Positions 1 through 6,257 of a DNA stretch of 11,792 nucleotides are shown here, in pieces. How positions within the stretch are numbered: position 1 is the stretch's first letter; each line of letters starts with the position of its first letter. Source of the DNA: JAWLGW01 sp964569055 (GTDB lineage Bacteria > Planctomycetota > J058); the NCBI GenBank assembly GCA_964569055.1, contig CAZMSZ010000237.1, forward strand, positions 1 to 11,792. Reading direction: 5' to 3'. The notes under the pieces were generated by a model that was not told the DNA's origin, ran no database searches, and saw only the letters and a program-made list of their open reading frames with translations. Position numbers and translations under genes: made by a program.

Positions 1-1
1 C

Positions 2-70
2 GCGCTGGACGCGTTCGTCGCGGCGCGCGACGCCTACTTCAAGCGCCACGACCTCGCGCTGGAGGAGTGA
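2..70 (+). CDS. C-terminal end of an unidentified protein (5' part outside the window)
   Basis: The last 22 codons of a reading frame enter from the left and stop at TGA 68-70, giving a C-terminus that ends in KRHDLALEE. Every codon ends in G or C, as in the real genes of this window, which supports coding. The fragment is charged, looks helical and is too short to identify. It converges on xseA across a repeat-filled spacer. Confidence 0.55.
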   Translation, partial: ALDAFVAARDAYFKRHDLALEE

Positions 71-170
71 CCCGGGCCCACCCCCCCGCGAGCCCGCTAG
101 CCGGCCGCGGCGCGTTCGCGGGCCAGCGTGACCGCTCGCCGGATCGTGGAGCGAGGCCGCCGCCACCCTC

Positions 171-194
171 GTGCTCGTGCTCGTGCTCGTGCTC
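171..194. repeat. Hexanucleotide tandem repeat (GTGCTC)4
   Basis: Four perfect GTGCTC units are followed by degenerate GTTCTT. The reverse complement is (GAGCAC)4, which occurs again with exactly four units at 7624-7647. Both copies lie between genes, near a gene 3' end. Confidence 0.9.
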
Positions 195-248
195 GTTCTT
201 CGCGATGCTCCCGAGTCCGACTCCGATGCCGTCGAGGACGAAGCCGAG

Positions 249-389
249 ACCGCCAAGAAGAGCTGTCGCTGATGAGGCCAGCTCCCCGGCGTCGAAACTG
301 ACCGCCAAGGACGCCAAGAGCGCCAAGGAAGAGCTGTCGCTGTCGGGCGCTCCTCCTCGGCTCGCCGAGTCCGCCAAGGAGCTGTCGCT
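249..389. repeat. Three degenerate copies of a CCGCCAAG...GAGCTGTCGCT element
   Basis: The copies are at 249-270, 301-341 and 371-389. All end in GAGCTGTCGCT (260-270, 331-341, 379-389) and begin with a form of CCGCCAAG. The middle copy is longer and has three stepped GCCAAG units (303-328). From memory, stepped GCCAAG repeats of this kind are scattered between genes in many environmental genomes such as Planctomycetes and Myxococcota; I could not check this here. Confidence 0.75.
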
Positions 390-407
390 CGAGCGAGAGC
401 TCCTTGG
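374..407. repeat. 34-base near-perfect palindrome
   Basis: The left arm CCAAGGAGCTGTCGCTC (374-390) is followed directly by the right arm GAGCGAGAGCTCCTTGG (391-407). They pair at 16 of 17 positions, the only mismatch being position 384 against 397. The left arm is the third copy of the CCGCCAAG/GAGCTGTCGCT element, so the palindrome is that element next to an inverted copy of itself. As RNA it would form a strong hairpin in the convergent spacer and could end transcription from either side, although no T-run follows. Confidence 0.8.
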
Positions 408-409
408 TC

Positions 410-457
410 GACTCCGACTCCGACTCCGATTCCGAGTCCGAGTCCGAGTCCGAGTCC
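410..457. repeat. Hexamer tract: (GACTCC)3 GATTCC (GAGTCC)4
   Basis: Eight six-base units run without interruption: three GACTCC, one GATTCC and four GAGTCC. Three bases (GAG) separate the tract from the xseA stop codon at 461-463. The unit changes by one base in the middle, so the tract looks like two expanded variants joined at an intermediate. Confidence 0.9.
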
Positions 458-460
458 GAG

Positions 461-1852
461 CTACTCTCCCGACTCCTGCTCGATCGACTCCACCCGGGCG
501 GTGAACGCGCCCTCCGCCAGGCGGGTGCGCACCACGTCGCCGGGCTGCAGCGCGGCGGCGTGCTTGACCACGGCGCCCTCCTCGTCGGTCGTCAAGCTGT
601 AGCCGCGGGCCAGCACCTCGAGGGGGGAGAGCGAGGCCAGGCGGCCGGCGCCGGCGGCGAGGTCGCGCTTGGCGGCGGCGAGGCGCTGGGCGAGGGCGCG
701 GCTCAGGCGGCGCTCGAGCTGGTCGAGGCGGGCGCGCTCGGCGCTCACGCGCGCGCCGGGGTGCACCAGGGCCAGGCGGCGCTGCGCGTCGAGCAGGCGC
801 TCGCCGCTGCGGGCCAGGCGGGCGCGGGGGTGCGCCAGGGTCAGCCTGCGCTCGGCGGCGTCGAGCTGGTGGCGCAGCGCGGCGGCTCGCAGGGGGACGG
901 CGCGCATGCCGTGGGCGCGCGCGGCCAGCTCGAGGCGGCGGCGGAGGCGGTCGAGGCGGGCGGCGAGCGCGCGGCGCAGGCGGGTCTCGCGCAGCTCGAG
1001 CGCGCGGGCCAGCTCGGCCGCGACCGGGACCGCCAGCTCGGCGGCGCCGGTCGGGGTGGGCGCGCGGCGGTCGGCCACGAGGTCGACCAGGGTGACGTCG
1101 GTCTCGTGCCCCACGCCGGTGACGACCGGGACGCGGCAAGCCACCGCCGCTCGCACCACCGGCTCGGCGTCGAACGCGGCGAGGTCCTCGCGCGAGCCGC
1201 CGCCGCGCACCAGCAGGATCACGTCGACCCGTGCGGCGCGGTCGAGGCGCGTCAGCGCGGCTGCGAGCGAGCTGGCCGCCGCGGCCCCGTGGACCTGCGC
1301 GGGCGCGATCACCACCGCCATGCCGGGGAAGCGGCGCTCGATCGTGGTCAGCACGTCGCGGATCGCCGCGCCGCTGGGCGAGGTCACCACGCCCACCGCG
1401 CGCGGGACCGGCGGGAGCGGGCGCTTGCGCGCCGGCGCGAACAGGCCCTCGGCCTCGAGCCGCCGCCGCAGCCGCTCGCGCAGCGCCCACAGCGCGCCCA
1501 GGCCGGCCGGCTCGAGGTGGTCGGCCACGAGCTGGACCTCACCGGCCGCGGGGTAGGCGCCGATCCGGCCCCACACCAACAGCTCGTCGCCGTCCGCGAC
1601 CTGGTGCGGGAGCTCGGCCAGGACGCGCGAGAACACGACCACCTTGAGCTGCGAGGCCCGGTCGTGGAGCGTCAGGTAGAGGTGGCCGCTGCGCGGCCGG
1701 CGCAGGTCGCGCACCTCGCCCTTCACCAGCAGGGGGCGGAAGTGGTCGTCCAGGCAGTCGCGCACCTGGTGCAGCACCTCGCTCACCGTGAACGGGTGCG
1801 CGCGGGCGCGCGGGCGGACGAGCGGACGGGGCTGGCTGAGAGGGCGGCTCAT
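461..1852 (-). CDS. xseA: Exodeoxyribonuclease VII large subunit
   Basis: This is the catalytic subunit of exonuclease VII, a cytoplasmic nuclease that degrades single-stranded DNA from both ends and works with several copies of the small subunit XseB. The 463 residues match the usual family length. An N-terminal OB fold (about 20-115) is followed by the catalytic domain with VVTSPSGAAIRDVL (155-168), RGGGSREDLAAFDAE (216-230) and TGVGHETDVTLVDLVADRRAPTP (245-267 region). A helical arm (about 280-405) contains RRL..L.HP.AR repeats, and the C-terminus has the expected LSPLEVLARGYSL. The start is ATG 1852 with GAGG five bases upstream. The frame stays open far upstream, but that part is only GC-rich antisense noise over the divergent gene. 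No xseB is visible nearby, although it is often adjacent to xseA in other genomes. Confidence 0.97.
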   Translation of the reverse strand: MSRPLSQPRPLVRPRARAHPFTVSEVLHQVRDCLDDHFRPLLVKGEVRDLRRPRSGHLYLTLHDRASQLKVVVFSRVLAELPHQVADGDELLVWGRIGAYPAAGEVQLVADHLEPAGLGALWALRERLRRRLEAEGLFAPARKRPLPPVPRAVGVVTSPSGAAIRDVLTTIERRFPGMAVVIAPAQVHGAAAASSLAAALTRLDRAARVDVILLVRGGGSREDLAAFDAEPVVRAAVACRVPVVTGVGHETDVTLVDLVADRRAPTPTGAAELAVPVAAELARALELRETRLRRALAARLDRLRRRLELAARAHGMRAVPLRAAALRHQLDAAERRLTLAHPRARLARSGERLLDAQRRLALVHPGARVSAERARLDQLERRLSRALAQRLAAAKRDLAAGAGRLASLSPLEVLARGYSLTTDEEGAVVKHAAALQPGDVVRTRLAEGAFTARVESIEQESGE

Positions 1853-1936
1853 GGGAACCTCGCACGGTAGCCCATCCTCCCGACAGCCTCGAGACAGAGC
1901 CTCGCCCCGGCGATCGGCCGCAGCCCCGCCAGCGGA

Positions 1937-1942
1937 TAGGGT
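1937..1942 (+). promoter_or_regulatory. Possible -10 box for the membrane protein gene
   Basis: TAGGGT, of the form TANNNT, ends six bases before ATG 1949. If it is a -10 box, the transcript would be leaderless or nearly so, which would fit the weak ribosome site. I see no convincing -35. Confidence 0.2.
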
Positions 1943-1948
1943 GAAGCC

Positions 1949-3163
1949 ATGGCTCCGCGCTTCCCCCCCTACCTGGCGCTGGTCGCCCTCGGCGGCCTGG
2001 TGGTGGTGGTGTGGGCGGTGGCGCACGCCGCCCCGGGGGTGGCCGGCACGCCCGCCGGCGCGCACGCCTTCTTCGCCGCGGGGGCGCTCCCGTTGATCCT
2101 GGGCGCCATCTCCTACTTCGTCCCGACCCTGACCCGCACCGGGCCGCCCGAGCGGTGGGTCGCGGCCGCCCCGCTCGCGGCGCTCGCCGCGGCGGCGCTG
2201 GTGGTGGGCTCGCTGGTGCGCGGGCACACCCAGGCCGCCGCCATGGTGGGCGCGCCGCTCGGCCTGGTGGCCGTGCTGGGGCTCCTCGGGTGGAGCGAGT
2301 GGCGCGCGCGGCGCGCCCTGGGCGCGGTGCACCCGGGGCTGCGCTGGTATCAGGCCTGCCTGGCCTGCTTCGGGCTCGGCCTGCTCGCGATCGGCGTCGC
2401 CGCGCACGTCACGACCCTGTGGGCGCCGCTGCGCGCCGCGCACGTACGGCTCAACCTGTTCGGCGGGGTCGGCCTGGCGGCGCTCGGGACGCTCCCCGTG
2501 CTGCTCCCGACCGTGGGCGGCTACGCCGACCGCGACGCCGCCGCGCGCCTGCAGCGCGACCTGCCCCTCGCGCTGGCCGGGGTGGCCGCGCTCGCGCTGG
2601 CGGCCGCCCTCGGGGCCACGGCTTTCACGCCCAACGAGCGCTCGTTCGCGACGATCCTGGCGCTCGCGGGCGCCACGGTGTGGTTCGTCCCGCTGGCCGG
2701 GCTGTGGCGCGTCACCTGGCCCCACCGGCGGGCCCTGGCGGCCGCGCCCGGCGGCGGGGCGCTCCTGGTGGCGCTCGGCGGGGCCGCCGCCGCCCTGGCC
2801 GCCGCGGCGGGGAGCCTGACCACGGGGACGGAGCGGGCGCTCGTGCCGCTGTTCGCGGCGGGGTTCGTGCTCCCGCTCGCGACCGGCGCGCTGACCCACC
2901 TGCTGCCCGTCTGGCGCTGGCCCGGCGCGCAGGCCGAGCGGCGGGCCGAGGGGCGCCGCCGGCTCGGCTGGGGCACGTGGCCCCGGGCCGCGCTGTTCGC
3001 GGCCGCGGGGGTGCTCGGGGCGGTCGGTCGGCCCGAGGGCGCCTGGTTGGCCGCCGCGGGCGCGGCGTGGTTCGCGCTCGCGGGGGCCGTGTCGCTCCGG
3101 CCCCGCCGGGCGGACGGCGGGGGCGAGCCCACCGCGCCGGGGGGCGACCCGCCCGTCGCTTGA
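1949..3163 (+). CDS. Polytopic membrane protein, NnrS / heme-copper-oxidase-subunit-I-like
   Basis: The 404 residues are very hydrophobic, with about 12 predicted membrane segments (near 8-28, 38-60, 73-90, 98-115, 134-156, 166-190, 206-226, 234-253, 268-290, 298-320, 344-362 and 366-382). Three segments start or end with His next to a glycine-rich helix: H39 (AHAFFAAGALPLILGAISYF), H165 (AHVRLNLFGGVGLAALGTLP) and H317 (TGALTHLLPVW). This pattern recalls NnrS and the subunit-I-like membrane proteins that may bind heme or copper, but I cannot prove membership. There is no signal peptide, and the C-terminus is polar. The start is ATG 1949, divergent from xseA with 96 bases between. The PRPP synthetase homologue begins 43 bases downstream on the same strand, so the two may be co-transcribed. 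The function is unknown. Confidence 0.85.
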   Translation: MAPRFPPYLALVALGGLVVVVWAVAHAAPGVAGTPAGAHAFFAAGALPLILGAISYFVPTLTRTGPPERWVAAAPLAALAAAALVVGSLVRGHTQAAAMVGAPLGLVAVLGLLGWSEWRARRALGAVHPGLRWYQACLACFGLGLLAIGVAAHVTTLWAPLRAAHVRLNLFGGVGLAALGTLPVLLPTVGGYADRDAAARLQRDLPLALAGVAALALAAALGATAFTPNERSFATILALAGATVWFVPLAGLWRVTWPHRRALAAAPGGGALLVALGGAAAALAAAAGSLTTGTERALVPLFAAGFVLPLATGALTHLLPVWRWPGAQAERRAEGRRRLGWGTWPRAALFAAAGVLGAVGRPEGAWLAAAGAAWFALAGAVSLRPRRADGGGEPTAPGGDPPVA

Positions 3164-3206
3164 GCGGTGGAACGGGGCGTGCTCCCGGTCGAGCAGGAGC
3201 GGAGCC

Positions 3207-4256
3207 ATGGCCGCGTTCGACCCGGTGCTGTTCGCCCTCGGCACGAGCCGGATCCTGGGGGCCGAGGTGGCCGCCGCGCTCGGCCGCCCGCTCGGCAACC
3301 ACGAGGAGCGGGAGTTCGAGTACGGCCACCACAAGGCGCGGCCGCTCATCAACGTGCGCGAGCGCGACGTCTACGTGCTGCACTCGCTGCACGGCGAGCC
3401 GGGCTGCAGCGTGAACGACAAGCTCTGCCGGCTGCTGTTCTTCGCGGGCGCCTGCCGCGACGCGGGCGCGGCGCGGATCACCGCGATCGCCCCGTTCCTC
3501 TGCTACTCCCGCAAGGACCGCAAGACCAAGGCGCGCGACCCGGTCTCCACCCGCTACGTGGCCCGGCTGTTCGAGGCCGTCGAGGTGGACCGCGTGGTGA
3601 CGCTCGACGTGCACGACCTCGCCGCCTACCAGAACGCGTTCCGCTGCCGGACCGAGCACCTCGAGGCGCGCCCGCTGTTCGTGGACTGGGTGCGCCGCCA
3701 CCACGCGCGCCACCCGCTGGCGGTGGTCTCGCCCGACGCGGGCGGTGTGGCGCGCGCCGAGCGGCTGCGCAGCGCCCTCGAGCAGGAGCTCGACCGGCCG
3801 GTCGCGGGCGCCTTCATGGAGAAGCAGCGCAGCGAGGACGTGGTGAGCGGCGACGAGGCGCTCGCCGGCGAGGTGCAGGGGCGGGTGGCCCTGATCGTGG
3901 ACGACATGATCAGCAGCGGCGCCACGATCGTGCGCTGCGCGCGCGCTTGCCGCGCGGGAGGCGCGCTCGAGGTCCACGCCCTGGCGACGCACGCCGCGTT
4001 CACCCCCCAGGCCGTCGACGCGCTGGTCGACCCCGCGCTCGACCGGGTGGTCGTCACCGACGGGATCCGCCCGCACCTGCCGCGCGCCGTCATGGACGAG
4101 AAGCTGGTCCGGCTCCCCACCGCTCCGCTCCTGGCGGCGGTGATCGAGCGGCTCCACACGGGCGGCTCGCTGGTGGCGCTGCTCGAGGACTTCGCGCCCG
4201 AGAGCCCGGCGCTGCCGCGAGCCACGCAGGGCGCCGCGCGGCGGGCGGCGGCGTAG
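3207..4256 (+). CDS. prs: Divergent ribose-phosphate pyrophosphokinase (PRPP synthetase) homologue
   Basis: The family makes PRPP from ribose 5-phosphate and ATP in the cytoplasm. The 349 residues form two phosphoribosyltransferase-type folds. Recognisable parts are the catalytic flexible-loop region YSRKDRKTKARDPVSTRYVA (100-119), the active-site His in TLDVH (H136), VVSPDAGGVARA (173-184), Lys and Arg at K206 and R208 matching the catalytic pair of classical enzymes, and the PRPP loop VDDMISSGAT (231-240). Where classical enzymes have FSDGE, which holds ATP, this one has FEYGH (37-41), so the Asp and Glu are replaced by Tyr and His. The KDRKTKARDP signature points to a divergent paralogue rather than the housekeeping enzyme. 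The start is ATG 3207 with AGGAG at 3195-3199. It lies 43 bases after the membrane protein and converges with the kinase homologue, 21 bases away. Confidence 0.9.
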   Translation: MAAFDPVLFALGTSRILGAEVAAALGRPLGNHEEREFEYGHHKARPLINVRERDVYVLHSLHGEPGCSVNDKLCRLLFFAGACRDAGAARITAIAPFLCYSRKDRKTKARDPVSTRYVARLFEAVEVDRVVTLDVHDLAAYQNAFRCRTEHLEARPLFVDWVRRHHARHPLAVVSPDAGGVARAERLRSALEQELDRPVAGAFMEKQRSEDVVSGDEALAGEVQGRVALIVDDMISSGATIVRCARACRAGGALEVHALATHAAFTPQAVDALVDPALDRVVVTDGIRPHLPRAVMDEKLVRLPTAPLLAAVIERLHTGGSLVALLEDFAPESPALPRATQGAARRAAA

Positions 4257-4277
4257 CAGGCGCTCGGCGTCTGGCGT

Positions 4278-5312
4278 TCAGGCCGCGGCCCGCGGCTGCT
4301 GCCGATCGCCCCCGCCGAGCCGCGCCTCCGCCAGCGCCAGGTATTCGTTGGCGCGCCGGCGCCAGCGCTCGGGGTCGGCGACCTCCTCGTCGTCGAGGTG
4401 CCAGGCCGCGAGCTTGGCGCGGCGCAGCGCGCGCAGCACCTGGTGGAGGTCGACCACCGCGCGCGGCGGGAGGTCGCCGCAGGCCTCGGCGTAGGCGGCG
4501 AGCACGCGCTCCCCCACCGCGGCGTCGCCCAGCCGCTCGCACTCGAGCGCCAAGAACGCCAGCTCGTCGGCGGGGTCGACCTGTCGCAGCGCGCGGTCGA
4601 ACTCGAGGCAGTCGATCACCACGGGGGTGGGCTCGAGGCACACGTGCTCGGGGCGCAGGTCGCCGTGACCCTCGACCACCCGCCCCGCCAGGGCCCGCGC
4701 GCCGAGCAGGCTGGCTCGCTCGGCCAGCGCGGCGCGCGCCGCTCCGGCCACGCCCTCGACCCGCGCGGGGTCGAGCCCGTAGCGCGCGCTCCTCAGAGCG
4801 GCGCGGTCGCGCTCGAGCGAGTCGGCGAGGCCGGCGAGGTAGACCGCCGGCTCGGAGAGGGCGGGCGGCGCGGCGGCGTAGAACCGGGCCAGGACGCCGC
4901 CCAGCTGCACGAGGTCCTGCTCGCGCGCGGTCCCGTCCGCGAGCGCCCGGTCGAGCATGCGCTCGGCCGGGAGCCGCCGCATGATCACCAGCCAGTCCAG
5001 CAGCTCGCCCGGCCCGCCGAGCGCGAACCCGGCGCCGGTCCGCACCAGCGAGGTCAGGCCGAGGTAGACGTCGGGCGCGAGCCGCCGGTTGAGGCGCAGC
5101 TCCTCCATGCAGTTGCGCAGCCGCGCCTCGAGCCGGGTCAGGTCGACCACGTCGAGCCGCACCGGCTTCTTGAGCTTGTAGGCCCGCGAGTCGGTCAGGA
5201 ACACCCACGAGACGTGGGTCTCCACGGCCTGCACCGCCGCGGTCCCCTCGGGGTAAGCGTCCGGCCGTCGGAGGAACGCGACGAGCTCGCGCGTGAGCGT
5301 GGGGGAGCGCAC
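4278..5312 (-). CDS. COG2187-type aminoglycoside-phosphotransferase-fold kinase, stand-alone
   Basis: This is a small-molecule kinase-fold protein; the substrate is unknown. The N-terminal lobe has SWVFLTDSRAYKLKKPV (35-51), with lysines K46, K48 and K49 as ATP-binding candidates, and EELRLNRRLAPDVYLGL follows in typical form. The catalytic loop is HGDLRPEHV (216-224) and the metal-binding segment is IDCLEFD (233-239), where D234 takes the place of the DFG Asp. In the catalytic loop the usual metal-binding Asn is replaced by His223. Many COG2187 proteins carry a second P-loop domain after this one; here the protein ends at 344 residues without it. The frame is open to 5390, but GTG 5312 with GAGGAGG five bases upstream is the better start and begins where the homology does. 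It converges with the PRPP synthetase gene and diverges from the phosphoribosyltransferase gene. Confidence 0.85.
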   Translation of the reverse strand: MRSPTLTRELVAFLRRPDAYPEGTAAVQAVETHVSWVFLTDSRAYKLKKPVRLDVVDLTRLEARLRNCMEELRLNRRLAPDVYLGLTSLVRTGAGFALGGPGELLDWLVIMRRLPAERMLDRALADGTAREQDLVQLGGVLARFYAAAPPALSEPAVYLAGLADSLERDRAALRSARYGLDPARVEGVAGAARAALAERASLLGARALAGRVVEGHGDLRPEHVCLEPTPVVIDCLEFDRALRQVDPADELAFLALECERLGDAAVGERVLAAYAEACGDLPPRAVVDLHQVLRALRRAKLAAWHLDDEEVADPERWRRRANEYLALAEARLGGGDRQQPRAAA

Positions 5313-5317
5313 CGGCG

Positions 5318-5324
5318 CCTCCTC
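5318..5324 (-). promoter_or_regulatory. Ribosome binding site deciding the GTG start of the kinase homologue
   Basis: GAGGAGG is read on the minus strand, five bases before GTG at 5312-5310. No similar site precedes the in-frame ATG at 5390, so the shorter protein is preferred. Confidence 0.7.
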
Positions 5325-5567
5325 GGTTCGCGGCTCGCCGACCGGTGCTACGCACGCCTCGCGCCGAGCGCAGCGGGCCGCTGGACGCACGAGCCCAGCG
5401 GGGGCGTCGGCGTCGCGCGGCCAGCGCCCGCCGCGTCTCGGCCGCGCGCCGCCGTCGCGCGGGGGGACGCGACGCGCGGCCCGTGCGCGAGGCGCCGCGC
5501 GAACCCGTGAGTTCAGCGCGGGCCGGCGGCGACCGGCCCGGTCCGCGGTTCGCGCGCAGGATCGCGG

Positions 5568-5582
5568 GCGCGGTCACCGCGC
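5568..5582. promoter_or_regulatory. Perfect 7+7 dyad next to a ribosome site
   Basis: GCGCGGT and ACCGCGC flank one central C. The dyad ends where the GGGGAGGGG ribosome site (5583-5591) of the phosphoribosyltransferase gene begins. It could be a repressor site, or chance in GC-rich DNA. Confidence 0.25.
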
Positions 5583-5591
5583 GGGGAGGGG
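5583..5591 (+). promoter_or_regulatory. Ribosome binding site deciding the GTG start of the phosphoribosyltransferase
   Basis: GGGGAGGGG lies just before GTG 5595, with its GGAGG core five bases away. The protein then begins FEDRAEAGRLLA, the expected start for the family. Confidence 0.7.
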
Positions 5592-5594
5592 CGT

Positions 5595-6248
5595 GTGTTC
5601 GAGGATCGAGCGGAGGCCGGACGGTTGCTGGCCGCGCGCCTGCGCGGGCTGCGCGGGCGAGACCCGCTGATCCTGGCGATCCCGCGGGGCGCCGTCCCCA
5701 TGGGGAAGGTGATCGCCGACGCCCTCGAGGGCGAGCTCGACGTGGCGCTGGTCCGCAAGCTCGGCGCGCCCGGCAACCCCGAGCTGGCGATCGGCTCGAT
5801 CTCCGAGACGGGCGAGCGCTACCTCGACGAGCGCACGCTGGGCTGGCTGGCGGTCGACCCGGGGTACGTGGAGCGCGAGACGGCCCGACAGCTCGAGACG
5901 CTCCGCCGGCGGCGCTCCGAGTACACCCCGATCCGCCCGCCGATCGACCCCCAGGGCCGGGTCGTGGTGGTGGTCGACGACGGGATCGCGACGGGCGCCA
6001 CCATGATCGCCGCGCTGCGCGCCGCCCGCGCCGCCGGCGCGGCGAAGGTGATCGCCGCGGTCGGCGTGGCGCCCCCCGACACCCTGGCCCGGCTGAGGGG
6101 GCTGGCGAACGAGGTGGTCGCGATCGAGACCCCGCACGACTTCATGGCGGTCGGGCAGTTCTTCGCGGACTTCGGCCAGGTGAGCGACGAGGAGGTCGTG
6201 GCGATCCTGCGCGAGCAGAGCGAGCGCGCTGGACGCCGCGCGGCCTGA
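5595..6248 (+). CDS. COG1926-type predicted phosphoribosyltransferase
   Basis: This cytoplasmic type I phosphoribosyltransferase fold of 217 residues has the family's usual full-length layout. An N-terminal FEDRAEAGRLLAARL segment is followed by ILAIPRGAVPMG (26-37), VRKLGAPGNPELAIGSI (53-69), the PRPP-binding loop VVVVVDDGIATGATM (123-137) and the C-terminal FMAVGQFFADFGQVSDEEV (183-201). The family is expected to use PRPP or transfer a phosphoribosyl group, but no acceptor base is established that I can name. The start is GTG 5595. The gene faces the GT28 gene, with two bases between their stop codons. A PRPP synthetase homologue and a kinase-fold protein lie just upstream, which suggests a shared role in PRPP or ribose-phosphate metabolism. 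Confidence 0.93.
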   Translation: MFEDRAEAGRLLAARLRGLRGRDPLILAIPRGAVPMGKVIADALEGELDVALVRKLGAPGNPELAIGSISETGERYLDERTLGWLAVDPGYVERETARQLETLRRRRSEYTPIRPPIDPQGRVVVVVDDGIATGATMIAALRAARAAGAAKVIAAVGVAPPDTLARLRGLANEVVAIETPHDFMAVGQFFADFGQVSDEEVVAILREQSERAGRRAA

Positions 6249-6257
6249 GCTCAGGCC
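6242..6257. repeat. Perfect 16-base palindrome containing both convergent stop codons
   Basis: GGCCTGAGCTCAGGCC is fully self-complementary. It contains TGA 6246-6248 of the phosphoribosyltransferase gene and TGA (minus strand) 6253-6251 of the GT28 gene. As RNA it could form only a five-pair stem with a six-base loop, so any terminator activity would be weak. Confidence 0.6.

Larger units (their letters stand above)
71..460. other. Gene-free convergent spacer made of short repeats
   Basis: This 390-base stretch lies between the stop codons of two convergent genes and holds no convincing gene. Open frames through it only translate hexamer repeats into dipeptide runs such as HEHEHE or SRSRSR. 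It contains four GTGCTC units, three copies of a CCGCCAAG...GAGCTGTCGCT element, a 34-base near-perfect palindrome, and a GACTCC/GAGTCC tract that runs up to the xseA stop codon. A short outlier of that tract (GAGTCC GACTCC GATGCC) lies at 213-230. Part of it (about 195-410) is visibly less GC-rich than the genes. Confidence 0.8.
5313..5594. other. Divergent intergenic region with weak dyads, no gene seen
   Basis: These 282 bases separate two divergent genes and must hold both promoters, but I see no convincing -35/-10 pair in this extremely GC-rich stretch. Two dyads could be operators: GAAC-CCGTGA-GTTC (5501-5514), which extends to GCGC on both sides with one unpaired A, and GCGCGGT-C-ACCGCGC (5568-5582), directly upstream of the phosphoribosyltransferase ribosome site. 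I found no tRNA or small gene. Confidence 0.4.

Noticed and set aside
171..457. Hexamer repeats as a CRISPR array or coding dipeptide repeats
   Set aside because: The units are contiguous six-base tandems without spacers, and no frame through them has a credible start or non-repetitive coding part.
404..1870. Long + strand open frame antisense to xseA
   Set aside because: It gives a low-complexity protein rich in Gly, Ala, Arg and Gln with no family motif, while the opposite strand encodes a complete XseA. Long antisense frames are expected at this GC content.
1853..3352. In-frame upstream extension of xseA to 3352
   Set aside because: The extra residues are low-complexity and lie over the divergent membrane protein gene. 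ATG 1852 has a ribosome site and gives a normal-length XseA.
4257..4277. Terminator between the convergent PRPP synthetase and kinase genes
   Set aside because: Only 21 bases are available, and no stem of useful length or T-run is visible.
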